From Nonomuraea muscovyensis (GTDB taxonomy: Bacteria > Actinomycetota > Actinomycetes > Streptosporangiales > Streptosporangiaceae): a DNA stretch of 64,000 bases. Positions 42,445-52,800 of this stretch are shown one piece after another. Positions within the stretch are counted from its first letter, which is position 1; every line of letters starts with the position of its first letter. Position numbers and translations under genes: made by a program. The notes beneath the pieces are model-generated. The model was not told the origin of the DNA. It saw only the letters and a list, made by a program, of their open reading frames with translations, and ran no database searches. The stretch lies in assembly GCF_014207745.1 (NCBI RefSeq), contig NZ_JACHJB010000002.1:1054001-1118000 (forward strand), given 5' to 3'.

Positions 42445-42855
42445 ATGATGGCCAAGTACCTGCTGCTCAAGCACTACCGGGGCGCGCCGGCATCGGTCAA
42501 CGACGTGCCGATGGACCAGTGGACGCCGGAGGAGCTCTCGGCCCACGTGCGGTACATGCAGGACTTCGCCGCTCGGCTGGAGGGCACCGGCGAGCTCGTC
42601 GACTGTCAGGCGCTCTCCCCGGAGGGCACGTTCGTCCGCTACGACGGCGAGGGGCGACCGCCGGTCACCGACGGCCCGTTCGCGGAGACCAAGGACGTCA
42701 TCGCCGGCTGGATGGTGATCGACGTCGAGACCTACGAGCGGGCGCTGGAGCTGGCCGGTGAGTTGTCCGCGGCTCCGGGTGCGGGTGGCAAGCCGATCCA
42801 CGAGTGGCTCGAGGTACGCCCGTTCCTGACCGCGCACTCGACCATCACGGAGTGA
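42445..42855 (+). CDS. DGPF/YCII domain protein (ECF42-associated)
   Basis: A 136-residue protein from ATG 42445 (or 42448) with GAGGAG upstream. It starts MMAKYLLLKHYRGAP and carries the diagnostic VTDGPFAETKDVIAGWMVID. DGPF proteins are the conserved partners and targets of ECF42 sigma factors; their biochemical role is uncertain. It is followed 6 bp later by the sigma gene and preceded by a matching promoter, so it forms a positive autoregulatory module. Confidence 0.92.
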   Translation: MMAKYLLLKHYRGAPASVNDVPMDQWTPEELSAHVRYMQDFAARLEGTGELVDCQALSPEGTFVRYDGEGRPPVTDGPFAETKDVIAGWMVIDVETYERALELAGELSAAPGAGGKPIHEWLEVRPFLTAHSTITE

Positions 42856-42861
42856 CGCACG

Positions 42862-44007
42862 GTGGACGAGGCCCTGCTGCGGACCCTCACCCCCACCGTG
42901 ATCAGCATCCTCGTCCGTCGCGGAGCCGACTTCGCGGCGGCCGAGGATGCCGTACAGGACGCCCTGGTCGAGGCCGTGCGCGGGTGGCCGGACGACCCGC
43001 CGCGGGACCCCAAGGGCTGGCTGGTCACCGTGGCCTGGCGTAAGTTCCTCGACGCCGCCCGAGCCGATGCCTCCCGGCGGCACCGCGAGGTACGCGTCGA
43101 GGGCGAGCGCATACCCGGTCCGGGCGAGGTGGGGGACGACACGCTCCAGCTGTACTTCCTGTGCGCGCACCCGTCCCTGCCACCGGCTTCGGCCATCGCG
43201 CTCACACTGCGCGCGGTCGGCGGCCTGACCACGCGTCAGATCGCGCAGGCCTACCTCGTGCCGGAGACGACCATGGCCCAGCGGATCAGCAGGGCCAAGC
43301 GGACCGTCTCGGGCGTCCGGTTCAACCAGCCCGGTGACGTGGCCACGGTGCTGCGGGTGCTCTATCTGGTCTTCAACGAGGGCTACTCCGGCGACGTCGA
43401 CCTCGCCGGCGAGGCGATCCGGCTCACTCGCCGGCTGGCGGTCACGACCAATCATGAGGAGGTCGCGGGCCTGCTCGCGCTCATGCTGCTTCACCACGCA
43501 CGGCGCCCGGCACGGACCGGCCCCGACGGCAGGCTCGTGCCTCTTGCCGAGCAGGACCGCAGCCTGTGGAACACCCGCCTGATCGCCGAGGGCGTCGACG
43601 TGCTCCAGGCAGCCCTCACCCGCGACCGCCTGGGCGAGTTCCAGGCCCAAGCCGCCATCGCCGCGCTCCACGCCGACGCCCGGACGGCCGAGGAGACCGA
43701 CTGGGTGCAGATCGTCGAGTGGTACGACGAGCTGGTGCGCCTCACCGACAGCCCGGTGGCCCGCCTCAACAGGGCCGTCGCGGTCGGCGAGGCCGACGGC
43801 CCGCGGGCCGGCCTGGCCGCCCTGGCGCAGCTCGACCCCGCCCTGCCCCGCCACGCCGCCGTCGCGGCGTACCTGCACGAGCGTGACGGTGACCCAATGA
43901 CCGCAGCACGGCTCTACGCCGAAGCCGCCCGATCGGCGCCCAGCCTCCCCGAACGCGACCACCTCATGCGGCAGGCCGCACGGCTCAACGCGAAGCTGCG
44001 CAGTTGA
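42862..44007 (+). CDS. ECF42-type RNA polymerase sigma factor
   Basis: A 381-residue protein from GTG 42862. Sigma region 2 (RRGADFAAAEDAVQDALVEA, DPKGWLVTVAWRKFLDAARA) and region 4 (PPASAIALTLRAVGGLTTRQ, VPETTMAQRISRAKRTV) are followed by the long TPR-containing extension that defines ECF42/DUF6596 (VLYLVFNEGYSGDVDLAGEA, NTRLIAEGVDVLQAALTRDR, NRAVAVGEADGPRAGL). There is no anti-sigma gene; in this group the C-terminal extension is needed for activity. Operon with the DGPF protein. Confidence 0.93.
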   Translation: MDEALLRTLTPTVISILVRRGADFAAAEDAVQDALVEAVRGWPDDPPRDPKGWLVTVAWRKFLDAARADASRRHREVRVEGERIPGPGEVGDDTLQLYFLCAHPSLPPASAIALTLRAVGGLTTRQIAQAYLVPETTMAQRISRAKRTVSGVRFNQPGDVATVLRVLYLVFNEGYSGDVDLAGEAIRLTRRLAVTTNHEEVAGLLALMLLHHARRPARTGPDGRLVPLAEQDRSLWNTRLIAEGVDVLQAALTRDRLGEFQAQAAIAALHADARTAEETDWVQIVEWYDELVRLTDSPVARLNRAVAVGEADGPRAGLAALAQLDPALPRHAAVAAYLHERDGDPMTAARLYAEAARSAPSLPERDHLMRQAARLNAKLRS

Positions 44008-44044
44008 GCGGCGGGCGGCAGGCATTCACCGATCCGGCAGGGAC

Positions 44045-44069
44045 GGCCGGCTCACCCTGTTGGCCGGCC
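44045..44069. terminator. Stem-loop between convergent sigma and VOC genes
   Basis: GGCCGGC (44045-44051) pairs with GCCGGCC (44063-44069) around an 11-nt loop. The position between two converging genes fits a bidirectional terminator. There is no U tract. Confidence 0.5.
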
Positions 44070-44119
44070 GGACCGCGTCACCTGCCGTTCAGGAGGGCGC
44101 CGCCCCAGGTCTGGTCACG

Positions 44120-44842
44120 CTATCGGGGGGTCAGCACACAGAACTCATTGCCATCGGGATCGGCCATCACGACCTGACTGACCTCGCCCTGGCCGATGTC
44201 GATTCGAGTCGCTCCGAGAGAGATGAGACGGTCGACCTCCGCTTGCTGATCACCGTGCGCAGGCGGAGCAAGGTCGAAGTGCAGTCTGTTCTTCCCGGTC
44301 TTCGGCGCCACTGGCGGACCGCCCCACGTGATCTTCGGGCCGCCGTGCGGCGACCGGATCGCGGTCTCCTGGTCCTGGTCCCAGACCAACGGCCAGCCCA
44401 GCGCTTCGCTCCAGAAGTAACCGACCTCCTGCGAGCCGTCGGACGCAAGTGCTCCGATGAATCCGCAGTCAGCGAGGAACTTGTTGCCCGGCCCGATGAC
44501 GCAGAACTCATTGCCTTCGGGGTCGGCGAGCACCACATGACCCTCCTCGGGGCGTTGCCCGATGTCGATGTGCCGCGCACCGAGTTCGAGCGACCTCGCC
44601 ACCGTCTGCTGCTGGTCCTCGAGGGACGTGCTCGTCAGATCGAAGTGCATCTGGTTCGGGCCGGTCTTCTTCTCCTGGGACGGAAGACATCGGATCCGGA
44701 ACCCGGTGTCATCGCTGGGTAGGAGCGTGATGCCATCGTGGGGGTCGTCGGCCATCTCCCAGCCCAGGACTCCGGCCCAGAAACGCGCGAGACGGAGAGG
44801 GTCGTTCGCATCGAAGCAGAGCGCGACGAGCTGAGACGTCAT
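44120..44842 (-). CDS. Two-domain VOC family protein
   Basis: A 240-residue tandem VOC protein. Domain 1 (residues about 1-115) starts LVALCFDANDPLRLARFWAG and ends VLADPEGNEFCVIGPGN. Domain 2 (about 120-240) has GYFWSEALGWPLVWDQDQET, RLHFDLAPPAHGDQQAEVDR and ends VVMADPDGNEFCVLTPR. The paired HFDL and DPxGNEFC strands make one ligand site. Function unknown; similar to glyoxalase_6 proteins next to stress regulators. Confidence 0.9.
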   Translation of the reverse strand: MTSQLVALCFDANDPLRLARFWAGVLGWEMADDPHDGITLLPSDDTGFRIRCLPSQEKKTGPNQMHFDLTSTSLEDQQQTVARSLELGARHIDIGQRPEEGHVVLADPEGNEFCVIGPGNKFLADCGFIGALASDGSQEVGYFWSEALGWPLVWDQDQETAIRSPHGGPKITWGGPPVAPKTGKNRLHFDLAPPAHGDQQAEVDRLISLGATRIDIGQGEVSQVVMADPDGNEFCVLTPR

Positions 44843-45161
44843 CCCGCATCTCCAATCTGCTGACTCCTAGGCGCAGACAGGGCATGCCCTCCTGCGCGTG
44901 ACGGAGGCCAACGCTAGCCCGCTCGATGACTGCGACGCCAACGCTTTTGAGCGCCGCCCGCTCTCGATCGACAGAGGCGCGTTGGCGTGAGTCATCGAGT
45001 CGTGCTTTCCGCTCGACCTGTCGTGTCCTCGGATCGGGTATCAGAGTTGGCCGGTGCCGTCACTGATCTGGGGAGCCGGCGAAGGGCGAGGATGCCGAGT
45101 GCCACGTGCAGGACGCCGGCCACTGCGGCGGCCAGGTGCAGGCCGGTGACGGCGCACCGGT
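44843..45161. other. Upstream region and membrane-protein scrap
   Basis: The first ~150 bp hold the VOC promoter. On the minus strand about 45155-44990 reads VTGLHLAAAVAGVLHVALGI then LALRRLPRSVTAPANSD. This looks like the end of a small membrane protein whose start has been replaced by the XRE remnant. Confidence 0.35.
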
Positions 45162-45365
45162 CACGCGCTCATTGCCGAGCACATCGCATTCGACGCACCA
45201 CAGGAGCCAACGCGCCGCCCGTCCCTCTCCCGGATGTTCTTCCTTGATCCGCTCACCCGCGACCTGCACCGTAACTGGGACGAGCTCGCCCGGGTCCACG
45301 TCGCCTACCTCCGACTCACCGCGGGTCGATTCCCCACGGGCGCACGCCTGGCGGAATTGACGGGA
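45162..45365 (+). pseudogene. MmyB-like ligand-binding domain fragment of an XRE regulator
   Basis: HALIAEHIAFDAPQEPTRRP, RMFFLDPLTRDLHRNWDELA and HVAYLRLTAGRFPTGARLAE correspond to the MmyB-like C-terminal domain of XRE regulators (typically lFlDP..reLy.dWe..A). The HTH domain upstream and the domain end are both missing. Confidence 0.6.
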
Positions 45366-45587
45366 CACCGAGCCGGACTTCATCCGAAGGCATTGAGGGG
45401 ACTGCACGGTTTTCACTGGACAGACCCGATTCCGGCTGCCCCCCAAGGTGAGCCACCCACCTCCCCACGACAGGCCCGGCATGAACCGGATCAGCCAGGT
45501 GAACGTAGCCACTGCCCCAACTCCAGGCGACACACCCCGGGTCTCCCTCTGAAAGGGATCGGGATGCGGTGTGTACGAAAGGGGCGA

Positions 45588-46232
45588 CTACGGGGTGCAT
45601 GACCCCTTGCTGTCGGCGACCCGCAGGTCCAGCGTCGTGCCGTAGTGCAGGCGCATGCTCTGGCCGGCGGGTGGGTCCTGGGTGCAGACGGTGCGTTCGA
45701 GGTGGGAACTGTCGTCGTATCCCTCGGTCACGAGGGGCTGGCTGCTGACGAGCGGGAAGCCAAACTGCAAGGCGGCCTGTTTCGCCTCATTGCCGGTCGT
45801 GCCGACGAAGTTCGGCACGACGGGCCACGTGGTGACGCGGCCGTCGGGCGGGCAGGGCACCTGCGGGGGCAGGAAACCGAACTCCACCTTCCTCGCCTGA
45901 GAGTCCTCGACCTGCGTGCAGACGATCCAGGTACCGGAGTAGGACTCACCGTCGAACAGATGACCGTCGGGCAGGGCCCTGTACGCGGTGGTGTAGGCGG
46001 GCCAGGAGCGCCTCAGCTCGCCGCTGACGGCGTCGTAGGTCTTTCCTTTGAAGGAGGGCAACGCAGGTGACGGACGTTGCGATCCTGCGCCGCTCCCCCG
46101 GCTCGCCTCGGTGGAGGCGTTGTCCTCGCCCCCGCCCGAGCAGGCCGCCAGGCCGAACACGGGCACCGTCAACAGACCGAGAACAAGGGGCCTGATCCCC
46201 ACCATTCGCCGCTCCCGAGCGTGATCGGACAT
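45588..46232 (-). CDS. Lipoprotein with two PASTA-like repeats
   Basis: A 214-residue protein from ATG 46232 (or 46205). A basic N-terminus and GIRPLVLGLLTVPVFGLAAC form a lipoprotein signal with the Cys lipid site, then a Gly/Ser-rich linker. Two PASTA-like modules follow: the first begins LPSFKGKTYDAVSGELRRSW, and the second begins VVPNFVGTTGNEAKQAALQF and ends QDPPAGQSMRLHYGTTLDLR. Two conserved cysteines (WIVCTQ, RTVCTQ) occupy the same place in each. PASTA domains bind peptidoglycan stem peptides or stabilise wall proteins. No serine/threonine kinase is adjacent. Confidence 0.82.
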   Translation of the reverse strand: MSDHARERRMVGIRPLVLGLLTVPVFGLAACSGGGEDNASTEASRGSGAGSQRPSPALPSFKGKTYDAVSGELRRSWPAYTTAYRALPDGHLFDGESYSGTWIVCTQVEDSQARKVEFGFLPPQVPCPPDGRVTTWPVVPNFVGTTGNEAKQAALQFGFPLVSSQPLVTEGYDDSSHLERTVCTQDPPAGQSMRLHYGTTLDLRVADSKGSCTP

Positions 46233-46836
46233 GACGCGACGATCATGGCCGTCTTCGCGCCGCAGGGCAACCGTGCTGGTGATCGTTCCGTAGCAGTGTG
46301 CGAGGGCGACGATTTCGGTCACGGTCGTGAGCGGGAGCAGGAGAGCGATATCTGGACGAGGATGCCGCTCGGGCAGTCGGCCTGCTGGCACTGATCTGCG
46401 GCCAGGACGTCGAACCCGCAGTCCGATGGCACCGACCGGCGATGGCAGATCGCCCGCCGCACCGGAGCGGATCACCTCCACCGTCGACCCCGAGGCCCGC
46501 CACATTCACAAGAGCCGGCAGCAGCGCGACGACGGCTACCAGGCCTACCCGGGGTTCCGGTAGCAATGCAGAAATTTCCAACAAAGTAGTCCCTGAACTG
46601 CTGTTACTCCGGACCCATGGCTAAGGTCTCGATTCGCTTACGGTGTGGACCATGAGCGATGAGAGGGCCGCAGACCAAGCACGAGAGAAAGGGCGGTCAT
46701 GGGCGCCGAGTTGTGTAGACAACACCTCACCTATCAGGAGCTCTCTCTTGCCCGCGGGCCTATCAGGGGAAGATGGCCTGATCCCGGGCCAACCCGGGCT
46801 CCGACCTCAGCGACCACACCCTTTGTCAGCAGGCTC
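46233..46836. other. Gene-poor interval with a repeat
   Basis: Frames on both strands between 46240 and 46580 overlap without family signatures. The GGGGTTCCGGTAGCAAT repeat lies at 46551. The rest shows nothing I can support up to the nucleotidyltransferase stop. Confidence 0.3.
46551..46617. repeat. Second copy of the GGGGTTCCGGTA repeat arm
   Basis: 46551-46583 matches the left arm of the element at 554: the first 17 nt are identical and TTTCCAACA-type sequence follows. An imperfect inverse copy (TTACTCCGGACCC) lies near 46604-46616, so a shorter hairpin version is possible. Confidence 0.5.
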
Positions 46837-47661
46837 TCAGAGACGGTCCGTGGTGGGGTGGCTGGTCAGCTTCGCCTGATCGATGACGTCGTGGAGGTAC
46901 TGCACGGCGAGCTTCTCGGCGTGGCGACGGGGTTCGATCACCGTTTCGGGGTCGTCGAGCCACTGCCGGTAGAGCTCGACGCAGGCGAGCAGAGCCCGAC
47001 CGGCGTCGTGCCGGTCGTAACCGCACAGAGTTGCCTGAAGGGCGCGCGCCTCGTCCGGTGCGATGGATTCGAGGTGGCGGACGCCGCGCGGTGGCGCACC
47101 CACCCGCCGAGCGGCCAGAGGACCCAGCACGGCCTCGCGCAGGTAACCGAGGAAGCCGATGACCTCGAACAGTTCGCCGCGGCCGAGCTTCGTCGCGCCG
47201 TAGTGCACCCAGACCCAGAACCGGTCCTCGATCCACTGGAGGTCGAGCGACGGGTCCGCCGGCGGATGCTCCGCCAGACAGGCGGCCAGGGAGCCGTCCC
47301 GGTCCCACAAGATCTCCGGGTCCTCAGCGCGCTCGGCGAAGTCGAAGGCCCGCACGAACTTGAAGTCCACATGGAGGAGGGGCGGCCCGACGAGCGTGAT
47401 GATCAGGCGGGGTTCGCCGACGTGCTCCCCGGTGAACCCCGTCACCAGGGCGGCCCACGAGCCGATCAGCTCAAGACGTTCCTTCATGACCCTGTCGAAC
47501 GCCTCGTCGTCGATGACCACGATGAGATCGACATCGGAGTAGACATCGGGGTGTCCCTTCGCGATCGATCCCGCGATGGCGACACCGGCCACTCTCGGAT
47601 CTTGCCGAATCCGAGGAAGCGCGTCGGTGAGGAACCGGTCGTGCAGGGAGAGAGCGTCCAT
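46837..47661 (-). CDS. Nucleotidyltransferase (streptomycin/aminoglycoside adenylyltransferase-like)
   Basis: A 274-residue protein with the polymerase-beta nucleotidyltransferase motif GVAIAGSIAKGHPDVYSDVD (G-S and DxD), a third carboxylate in LLHVDFKFVRAF, and a C-terminal helical domain (IEDRFWVWVHYGATKLGRGE, RALLACVELYRQWLDDPE). It resembles AadE/DUF4037-type enzymes that adenylylate aminoglycosides or other acceptors. Whether it gives drug resistance is not shown. It is divergent from the MarR gene. Confidence 0.85.
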   Translation of the reverse strand: MDALSLHDRFLTDALPRIRQDPRVAGVAIAGSIAKGHPDVYSDVDLIVVIDDEAFDRVMKERLELIGSWAALVTGFTGEHVGEPRLIITLVGPPLLHVDFKFVRAFDFAERAEDPEILWDRDGSLAACLAEHPPADPSLDLQWIEDRFWVWVHYGATKLGRGELFEVIGFLGYLREAVLGPLAARRVGAPPRGVRHLESIAPDEARALQATLCGYDRHDAGRALLACVELYRQWLDDPETVIEPRRHAEKLAVQYLHDVIDQAKLTSHPTTDRL

Positions 47662-47833
47662 GGCAGGCCTTTCGCTACGAACAAAGTCTTCGAACGTAGC
47701 ATGCGGTCCGACCGGCCGGGCCAGCTTGAGGAATGCTTCGTGGATCTCTGCTCAGACTTCCCAACTGGACTATCCGTGCAAAGCCTGCAGCACCACCACA
47801 GTCTGCCTGAACGTCGAAGCGCTGGACCTCGCC

Positions 47834-48262
47834 ATGGAGCAGTTCACGGCGGTGTTCATCCGTCTGGCGTCGGTAGAGCAAATGAGCTTCACCACCTTGG
47901 GTGTCCTGCACACTCTGGCGGGCAGCGGGCCGATGCGGCTGTCTGAGCTGACGGCGAGCGAGCGGGTCACACAACCGGCGATGACCCCGCTCGTCACCCG
48001 GCTCGAGAGGGACGGCCTGGCCGTGCGGTCCCCGGACCCCTCGGACCGCCGGGCGGTGCTGGTGCAGGTCACGCCCGCCGGTGCCAAGGTGGTCGAGTCG
48101 CGGCGCAAGGAGCGCATCGATCGCCTGGCCGCCCTTGCCGGCCGGCTCGACCCGCACCACCGGCAGGCACTGGCCGCGTCGCTGCCCGCACTCCTCGAAA
48201 TGGCTCGGCTCGCCGCCCAGCCACACGACAGGCCCACGGCGCCGCTTCCCCCTGCCCAGTAA
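47834..48262 (+). CDS. MarR family regulator
   Basis: The wHTH is clear: FTTLGVLHTLAGSGPMRLSE, ASERVTQPAMTPLVTRLERD and PDPSDRRAVLVQVTPAG, with a C-terminal helix. From ATG 47834 it is 142 residues, lacking part of the first dimerisation helix. The frame is open further upstream (TTG at 47726), so the true start is uncertain or the N-terminus is damaged. It lies 11 bp before the epoxide hydrolase, its likely target. Confidence 0.8.
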   Translation: MEQFTAVFIRLASVEQMSFTTLGVLHTLAGSGPMRLSELTASERVTQPAMTPLVTRLERDGLAVRSPDPSDRRAVLVQVTPAGAKVVESRRKERIDRLAALAGRLDPHHRQALAASLPALLEMARLAAQPHDRPTAPLPPAQ

Positions 48263-48273
48263 GGAACCACGCG

Positions 48274-49508
48274 ATGAGCACCCCGCACGTCTTCCCCCTG
48301 AAGCCCGTTCCGATCCATGTGTCCGACGAGGTCCTCGATGACCTGCGCGCCCGCCTCGCATCGACCCGTCCGCCGCCGGACGAGGGGAATGGGGACTGGT
48401 CCTACGGCGTCCCCGGCAGCTATCTCCGTGAGCTGGTCGCCTACTGGCGGGACGGCTACGACTGGCGCAAGGCCGAGGCCGCCATCAACGCCTACGAGCA
48501 CTACCAGGTGAGCGTCGCCGGTGTCCCGGTGCACTTCATGCGCAAGCCCGGCCGCGGACCCCGCCCGATCCCGTTGATCCTCACCCACGGCTGGCCGTGG
48601 ACGTTCTGGCACTGGTCGAAGGTGATCGACCCGCTCGCCGACCCGGCCGCGTTCGGCGGTGACCCCGCCGACGCGTTCGACGTCATCGTGCCGTCCCTGC
48701 CCGGCTTCGGCTTCCCCGCCCCCTCACCGGTTTTCCGGACGTCAACTTCTGGAAGGTCTCCGACCTCTGGCACACCCTGATGACCGAGACCCTGGGATAC
48801 GAGAAGTACGCCGCCGGGGGCTGCGACATCGGCGGGATCGTCTCCAGCCAGCTCGGCCACAAGTACGCCGACGAGCTGTACGGCATCCACATCGGCTCCG
48901 GGTTGCCGCTCGACTTCTTCACCGGCCCCCGGGCCTGGGACTTCGCCCGGAATCGGCCCCTCACCGATGACCAGCCCGTCGACGTCCGCGCCCGGATCAT
49001 CGAGCTGGACCACCGCTGGGCGTCCCACCTTGCCGTGCAGATGCTCGACGGCGCCACCCTGGCCCACGGGCTGAGCGACTCTCCCGCTGGACTGCTGGCC
49101 TGGCTGCTGGAGCGCTGGAACGCCTGGAGCGCCAACGGCGGCGACGTCGAGTCCGTCTTCACCAAGGACGACCTGCTCACCCACGCCGTGATCTACTGGG
49201 TGAACAACTCCATCGCCACGTCGATGCGTTACTACGCCAACGCCAACCGCTACCCCTGGGCCCCCGCCCACGATCGCACCCCGGTCGTGCAGGCCCCGGT
49301 CGGCCTCACCTTCGCCACATACGAGAACCCGCCCGGGATCCACACCGCCACCGGGCGCGTCCAGGCGTTCAGGACCGGCCCGCAGGCCGACTGGTTCAAC
49401 CACGTCAACGTCAACGCCCACGACCACGGTGGCCACTTCATCCCCTGGGAGAACCCCGACGCCTGGGTGAACGACCTGCGCCGCACCTTCCACGGCCGCA
49501 GGCCCTGA
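48274..49508 (+). pseudogene. Epoxide hydrolase (EHN domain) split by a one-base frameshift
   Basis: 48274-48720 encodes the N-terminal EHN domain and HGWP oxyanion segment (PVPIHVSDEVLDDLRARLAS, WSYGVPGSYLRELVAYWRDG, ILTHGWPWTFWHW). After the C5 run at 48719-48723 the homologous reading continues one frame over as LTGFPDVNFWKVSDLWHTLM and runs intact to 49508. It carries the nucleophile Asp in GGCDIGG and the final His in GGHFIPWENPD. A single missing base explains both halves. It may be a genuine mutation, a sequencing error at the C run, or (less likely) programmed slippage. Corrected, it would be about 411 residues. Confidence 0.85.
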
Positions 49509-49860
49509 AATGCCCTGCGGGCGGCGTCTGTCCCGTTAAGGTCCTGGGCTTACGTCGACCTTCGCAGCGTCAGCCTACGCAGCGTTCGAGACATCCTGCG
49601 CGGCACCGGGCTGGTGGAGTTCAGCGACACCCGGCCCGGGTTCGTAGTGGAGGGTGGCCGGGCGTGCACCCCCTTCCGTGTGGCCTGCGCCGGTCTGGGC
49701 CGGAACGCGGCCGAGTAGGTGGCCGCCTACCGCCGAGTTCTGGCTGGAGCGGGGCTGTGGGTCAAGACTGACGCTGATGACGATCAGACGCTGCGGGTGC
49801 GGTTGCCTTCGTGAGCGGTGGTCACCGGTCGGTGTGATGATCAGCGGAGACGGGGTCGGT
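49509..49860. other. No intact gene; weak regulator-like scrap
   Basis: A plus-strand stretch at about 49550-49720 (LRSVSLRSVRDILRGTGLVE, RPGFVVEGG) has coding-like composition and a faint GntR-HTH flavour, but no start or end. Confidence 0.3.
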
Positions 49861-52800
49861 CTAGGTGGTTGTTCGCGACCGGGCCTCGGCGGCCCAGTGG
49901 GGTGCGTTCCACCGGTCGGCGATGGTGGCGGCCTGGGTGAAGTGGGCGGCGGCCTCGGTGCGGCCCAGGAGGACGGCCAGTTCGCCGAGGGTGTGGGCTA
50001 CCGGGCGCAGCGCCACCGACAGGCTCGCGGCGCCCGCCGGGGGGCCGTTGCGGTGCGGAAGCAGCGTCGCGTAGATCTCCTCGGCGGCGTCGCGGTCGTT
50101 CAAGGCGACGATGGCCATCGCGCGCAACGTGGTGAGGAAGGTGAAGAAGAAGTCGGGGCGGATCGGGCTGGGTGACGCGCGGACCTCGCGGGCTTCGGCG
50201 TCCAGGCCGTTGGCGTGGAGGGCGAGCGCGAGCAGGTCGGAGGTCATGGAGCCGAGCGCGGCGTGGAGGGCGCGCACGTCGTCCAGGTGCGCGCCGAGCG
50301 TGCCCTCGTTCAGCCAGATCGTGGCCAGGGCGAGTTCGAGAAAGCCCGTGGCGTGCACCGATCCGATGCGCCGCATGCCCTCGTCGGCCTTGATGTAGAG
50401 GAGTTCGGCGTCGGCGAATCGGCCTTCGATGAGCGCCAGGCTCGCCAGCGTGATCTCGGCGACGGCGATCGCCTCGCGCATGCGGTAGGTGCGCGCGAGT
50501 TCCAGGGCCTCGGTGATCACCTGGTGCATGGTCACCGGGTCGTTGGCGGCGGCGGCGACGCCGGCATGGTTGAGCAGCCCGGTGACGCGGTAGACCGGCA
50601 GGTCGTGCTCGGTGCCGATCTCCACGAGCTCCCGGCAGAGCTCGGCGTCGCCGTGGACTTCCGCCAGGATCTCGAGTGCCGCGGCCCGCAACCGGGGTTC
50701 GGTGGCGAGGTCGAGTGCCTCCTGCGCTGCCTCCACAACCGTCGGGTCGTCCTCGCCGACCAGTTCGTGCGCGTACGCCGTCAGGAGCCGGGACCGCACC
50801 GAAGGGGTCAGGTCACGCTTCAGCAGGCGGCTCAGGCGGTCGACGATGGGCCGGTCCACTGTGCCGTACGTCCGGGCCTGCCAGGCGGTCGGCTCTGTCC
50901 ACGCGGTGAATGCGGCGATCATCAGGTCGTCGCGGCCCAGGGACTCTGCGTACTCCACGGCTTCACGGCGTGTCTCGCGGGCGGCTGCGACGGCTCCCGC
51001 CCGGATCTGCGCGCGCAGCAGCCTGCCGAGCAATTCGACGCGTTCGTCCGGTCCGGTCGAGTTGGTGACGGCGTCGGTGAGGAGGTCGGCCGCAACGTCG
51101 TGGGCGTAGCGGGCCTCGGCAAGCTCGGCGGCCTGGACGCAGTAGCCGACGGCCTTCGGTGAGCCGGCGCGCGCGTAGTGGTGGGCCAGCGCCGCGATGT
51201 CGTCGGTGCCTTCAAGAGCGGCGGCGATCCGGGCGTGCATCCGGGTAGCACGCAATCTGCTGACGTCGGCGATGAGCGTGTCCCTGACGAGGGCGTGGAC
51301 GAAGCGGATGAGGCCTGGGCCGGGTTCGTCGAGGAGCCCGGCGATGACGCCCGCGTCCAGGGCGTCCATCACCCCGTCCTCGTCGGTGTCGGCGGCCTTG
51401 ACGAGGACGTCCACTGAGCTTTCCCGGCCTGCGACCGCGGCGAGCCGGAGGACGGACACGCCTCCCTCGGGCAGGCGCGCGAGCCGGCGGCGCAGGACGT
51501 CCCGTACGCCTTCGGGGACCTCGGAGAGGGCGACCAGCGCGCCTTCGCCGTTCAGCAGCCGGGCGCTTTCGCGCACGTAGAACGGGTTGCCGCCGGTGCG
51601 CTCGGCGATCCCTGCGATGGTCTCCTCGTCGGCCTCGCATTCGGCCCGTACGAGCTCCGCGACGGCCTCGTCGTTCAGCCCCGGCAGCGCCAGGCGGAGG
51701 GGCGTGGCGCGCGCGAGGGAGGCCAGCGTTTCGGTGAGGTGCCCGCTCTCGTCCGCGCGGTACGCGGCGACGACCAGGATCGGGGCCCGCACGCCGAGGC
51801 CGCCGCCGAGCAGTTCCAGCGTGGTGGCGTCCGCCCAGTGCAGGTCGTCCAGCACGACGGCGACCGGGCGTTCCGTGGCGACCGCCGCGAGCCACTTCCA
51901 CACGGCTTGGCGCAGGCGGAACCGTCCAGCGGTGGCGTCGGCGTTCACCGGCTCGGTGTCGGTGAGCAGCGGCGCGAGGTCGTTCGCGAACTCGCCCGGG
52001 GACGTGGTCGCGGCGGCGGCTCTGAGCGCCTCAGTCCAGGCCCACGCGGGCGGCGCGCTGTCGACCTCGGGGCAGCGGCCGACGGCGACCAGCCACCCGT
52101 CATGTTCGAGCCGCCTGCCGAGGTGTTCCAGCAGCGTCGACTTGCCGAGCCCGGCCTCGCCGGTGACAAGGGCGATGCGGGCGCCGTCGGTGGCGGCCCC
52201 GGTGGCGGCCGTGACCAGTGCCGACAGCTGCGCCTCGCGTCCGACGAACGGCGCCTCGACGATCGGAGCCGCCCCCGGGAGAGGGGCCACCTGCGGCAGC
52301 GGGGCGGTCAGCGGGGGCGGGGGCACGGTCGCGCGCAGGACGTCTGTGCGCTGGGTGAGGATCGCCTCCTCCAACGCCGTCAGGTCCGGGCCAGGGTCGA
52401 GCCCGAGCTCCTCGGCGAGGATGCCGCGGGCGCGGCGGAGCGTCGCCAGCGCGTCGGCTTGGCGGCCGCTGCTCCACAGTGCCAGGGCGTGCAGCCGCCA
52501 GCCTTCCTCGCGGAGGGGCTCGTCGCGGGTGAGCCGCTCGGCCTCGGGAACCACCGCGGCGGGGTCGCCGATGCGCAGGCCCGCCGCGACGTGCAGCTCG
52601 GTGGCGACCAAGCGTAGCTCGTTCAGCCGGGCCGTCTCGGCGGCGGCCCACGGCTCGTCGGCGACCTCGGCGAACGCCGGTCCCTGCCACAGCCCCAGCG
52701 CCTCGGCGAGCCGAGCCTGCGCGGCGCGTAGGTCGGTGTCCGTACGCGCCTGGCCCAGCAGGCCCTCGAACCGCCACGCGTCCACCGCCTCCGGTGGCAG

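Noticed and set aside
42313..44025. 570-codon minus-strand open frame
   Set aside because: Antisense shadow of the DGPF and ECF42 sigma genes, a common effect of high third-position G+C.
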